Assembly (NCBI GenBank): GCA_036850595.1
Contig: CM072153.1
Location: 12,294,169 to 12,358,168 of the forward strand
Length of the DNA: 64,000 nt
Reading direction: 5' to 3'
From: Rhyacichthys aspro
Lineage: Eukaryota > Chordata > Actinopteri > Gobiiformes > Rhyacichthyidae
Shown: positions 60,601 through 64,000 of the stretch, one piece after another
Numbering within the stretch: position 1 is the first letter of the stretch
How the letters are laid out: each line of letters begins with the position of its first letter
The notes under the pieces: generated by a model
Told to the model about the DNA's origin: nothing
Seen by the model: only the letters and a program-made list of their open reading frames with translations
Database searches by the model: none
Translations under genes and position numbers: made by a program

Positions 60601-63600
60601 TTTATAGTACATAATAGAGTTTTACTCCAATAACACAAACACATTGCTACATTAGCAAGTGGTGCCTCGTTGAAATCAAGTATAGAGTGTGGGTCATGCT
60701 CATAAAGTCAACAGATGTGCATTGGTAGTGCCCTCACAGGAGTTAAAGTCTGCCAAGAGAAAGGGGGTAAAAAAGTTACCAAAATTATGCTGTATTTCAT
60801 TGTAGAGATAGCTCTGCAATTACACTGTATTCATTTTATGAGTCAACAATACTTTTTACTGACACAAGAATAGTGACATCTGTCATTAGTCTAGTATTAA
60901 GGCTCTTAGCTTAGGTCAGAGCAACAAACTATATTTTATTTTATTTATCACTAGTATAATAGTAAAACATATACATATATTTTTACATATAATTTTATAG
61001 ACCAAAGTTACAGTATAGGCCATGGTGACCACCTGAAAATGTTCATATTGTCCAAAAATCTAATTATTGTATAAATCATTGCCTCAGGGGCTTTCTATTG
61101 TAGTACCTGTCTGTGACCCCTTAGCCAGAATGAAATGATGACCCACAAAATGACCTATTTTCACAAAAACATGCTCTCTCAGGAGGGCCCCATCTTGCGC
61201 TGTTTCTCACCAGGACAACTCAAGTCCAAGAACACCCAGCACTTCAGACTGGGACATCAAGACAATGTTTTTGCACTCCTGCTGCTTTACACCAGTAGCG
61301 ACAAGCACCTGTGTGTTGTCTGCAACAAAGGTTCTTAGCAACAGTCGTTGAGGAGCAGCATCGCCAGGATGCACACCTGTTTGATCTGCCGGGACCTTCT
61401 GTGATAAGTGGCCCCAGTAACCATGGCGACCAGGATATGGGATGGATCCATGCGGTGCTATTGAATGGCCTTGGATTATGAACACACAGGTTTACAGTAC
61501 ACACAGAGACGCACACACTAAAAGTTAGGACACCTCATGCATGAAGAAGGACACTAGCACACACTAACACCTGTTCAAACATGCACAAAAGTGAGAGATG
61601 ACACTAACGAAGTGAATTCGTGGAGACGTAGATCACCTTAAAGCATGCCATGCTTCACACCCAGACTCGTAATAGATTTCACACATGGAGGAACGTGCAA
61701 AAATGCGCTTGCAACGGCATAGACTATAAACATGGCAACGAGAGAAACAACACAATGAAAACAGCAGAAAACAAGGCGGCAGATGGTCGACATGCTGACA
61801 GTTACTCAGTGTGCAGGTGGATGAGGAAGCGCTCTGCCTCGCGCTACACGCAAAGTCTGCAGCAACCTTGGAGTGCAAAAGAGGGATGATTAGAACTACA
61901 GACACAAGACGCAATTCATAAGAAATGACGAATAAGACGATGACAAAAAAATCAGCACGCACAAATAAGATAATTGTCAGCATTTTCTATAGGCTGAAAA
62001 GCTCATTTTTAAATTCAATCAAAATACAAACAATGCTGCATGCTCCTCAGCAGGCTTTTCCAACATACTCCTGCCTAATACAAGAGAATGTGAATAGTTA
62101 GCAATCAGCAAATGTGAAAGTGTGAATGCCGTGCTCCTTTTTAGTTGCCTTGTATGTGTCAGGTCTGGTGCATTGAAATGGAAATAAGGCAATAATCTGC
62201 ATGTTTGTATTCAGATAAGTGTACTTACATGCAGAGGGCATATAATATGTGTGTAGATGTTGTTCTGTCACACTAACCTGAGCTCTTTTCTACAAAAAAA
62301 AGCATGTGTGACAAGAATTAGGCAACTGTATTACTATTCTGCTTTTACACTGGCTAAAATGACATCATACATCATCATCATCATTCTCTAAACACCTGAA
62401 CTATTTGAGTAAATTTTTATGAGGGCACATTTAAATGATCATTTTTATCATTGTACATAATATTGATAAAATGAGGCCTTTGGTCCTTTTTTTCCACATT
62501 CATAAATAAAGCAGAAAGGCTGTTTACACTGCCCTTGTTGTCTGTGACCTTCCAGGTTTCTTGTGCTTTACCTTATTAGCACTAAACCTCTTTATGTAAG
62601 CAAGCATTGTTGCTAGTGATAGTGGAACAAATCCTTTATCATTACTGTGACAGCTCAGACTTAAAGTCTGTGGGAGAGCAGACAGACAGACAGCCATATC
62701 TTTTCTTCTGCGTCTATGTAATGAGCCAATCATGATTCACAAGAGCAACTCGGGCTGAAATGCAGGTTTTTTTCCCGCTTCATTTGACACTTCTATGATT
62801 TCTTTAGACTAATTCTCTGAGCACTCCATAGAGGCAGTGGTAACTCCTTGACCTGTGCTGCTGATATAAAGGTCCACATGTGGATCAAATGTCAGCCCAG
62901 ATGAAGAAGATTCATCCAGCAGTTTAAGAGCCACACTGCCACCAGCTCGGTTCACAACCAACCAAAATAAATGTCAAACGTCCATACTTTTTTCGTTTTA
63001 TATGTCCACTGTTCTGTTTTACATTTTCATGGTACTTGCTTTTAGTTACTAAAATGTTTTCATATCAAAAATTTCACTTATTATTTATTTACTTTCATTT
63101 TCTTTTCTATGTGAAGAAGTAACTCCTTCTTATTATCTAAAGGTCTTGAATTTTGAGCCTTGAACGTTTGAAAGGTGAAGAATGAAGCATATTGATGTTG
63201 TGTTAAAATCTTGCTGTGGTGACAGAGAGCGTGACAACAATATGCAGCAATGGAACAATGCTGCGTTTTGTCAATATCTGCAATTTGGTTTTCGACTCGT
63301 CGTTGCACAGCCAGCGCACATACTCAGAGGAAAGAAAAAAACATAAACGCCTAACCTTGTTTTTACTGCGTCAGTGAATCACTGCAAGACACACATCTAC
63401 AAAGCAGCCTGTTGCTCCAGGACTCTATCCCTCAGATTTTTCTTCTCTCCTCCATCCTCAAGTGAACTCCCCTCCACAGCCTCCTCTGAAGCTTTCTTCC
63501 GGCCGATGAAAAGGCCACATCAAACAATGGATTTAGCCTGAACTCAAATGAGGATGAGAAGAAAGGAGATAGAAAAGTGAGAACGGGTGAACATAGAATG

Positions 63601-64000
63601 AGACAGATGCAAATGTGGCATATATCACTTGTACACACTGATACAACACATAAATACACCACAACTCTATATCAGGGCACAAATATATACTTTTATTAAA
63701 CAATTATCCTTCAAATTTTAATTTTCCTTTGACTTAACTCTTATTTCAATCATCCATTAAGTCTCAACGTGTCTTGCTTTGAGTGTATGCCATGGTTCAG
63801 CGTGTGCAGCTGTTTTTAAAATGAACTAAGATCCATTCTCTTACAGTTTGAATTTTCTATTTCAGAATTAGTTTTCTCAGCTGTTTTGGTTGCACTGACT
63901 CCTTAGATGCTATCATCACGAGAGGATTGAATTGTCAGTACTTTGAACAGCCACCCAATCAGGACCAGCTCACAACAAGCGGAAGGCTTGCCGCACGCCA
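57700..64000. other. Gene-poor flank to the right edge
   Basis: No gene can be supported. There are purine-rich stretches at 58,440-58,660 and 59,160-59,360, a G-run-rich stretch at 60,060-60,140, and an X-box-like site at 61,417. A 200-bp stretch at 61,130-61,480 is open on both strands. GFOD2, the next gene in the human order, is not visible here. Confidence 0.5.
61417..61430. promoter_or_regulatory. X-box-like palindrome
   Basis: GTAACCATGGCGAC has the RFX half-site architecture. It is isolated from any recognised gene. Confidence 0.4.

Noticed and set aside
61135..61338. Possible exon of an exonuclease/endonuclease/phosphatase-like protein (DNVFALLLL...LCVVCN)
   Set aside because: The resemblance to the NVA...LCVANTH motif is loose, catalytic residues are missing, and no neighbouring exons were found.

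Overview
The window is vertebrate nuclear DNA, almost certainly from a ray-finned (teleost, probably percomorph) fish. Genes are split into many short exons with canonical GT-AG introns. The encoded proteins align throughout with human EDC4, NUTF2, TSNAXIP1 and RANBP10 as I remember them. A second NUTF2 gene lies in tandem with the first, and the intergenic and intronic repeats have a fish-like character. I cannot name the species. All exon boundaries were worked out by hand from reading frame, splice sites and recalled homologues. In every gene the exon lengths add up in phase.

Layout. 1-12,000 (- strand): edc4, 28 coding exons, cut at the left edge before its C-terminal domain. 12,491-13,763 (-): a divergent NUTF2 paralogue (nutf2l-like). 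15,664-17,286 (-): nutf2, with a non-coding first exon near 18.3 kb. 19,323-21,848 (-): a compact tsnaxip1. 22,555-45,802 (+): ranbp10, 14 coding exons, divergent from tsnaxip1 across a promoter interval of about 0.7 kb. 45,803 to the end: the ranbp10 3'UTR and then about 18 kb with no gene I can support, holding patches that look like conserved regulatory DNA.

The order and relative orientation edc4-nutf2-tsnaxip1-ranbp10 match human 16q22.1, except that THAP11 and CENPT, which lie between NUTF2 and TSNAXIP1 in human, are absent here. The genes are not one pathway. EDC4 is a P-body mRNA-decapping scaffold, NUTF2 imports Ran-GDP into the nucleus, TSNAXIP1 is a coiled-coil testis/cilium-associated protein, and RANBP10 is a CTLH E3-ligase/microtubule-associated scaffold. 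The grouping is ancient linkage.

The most unusual object is a repeat island of about 4.9 kb (30,057-34,983) in ranbp10 intron 3. It has six units of about 790 bp arranged as two 2.4-kb higher-order copies. Its head is a doubled GC hairpin, and each copy ends in a CpG-rich tail made of three repeats of about 51 bp. Other points of note are a (TG)n(TA)n(CA)n self-complementary tract, a U12-type intron in edc4, a GC-AG intron in tsnaxip1, an RFX X-box in the tsnaxip1 promoter with further X-box-like palindromes in the gene-poor flank, and two DNA-transposon-like MITEs in introns.
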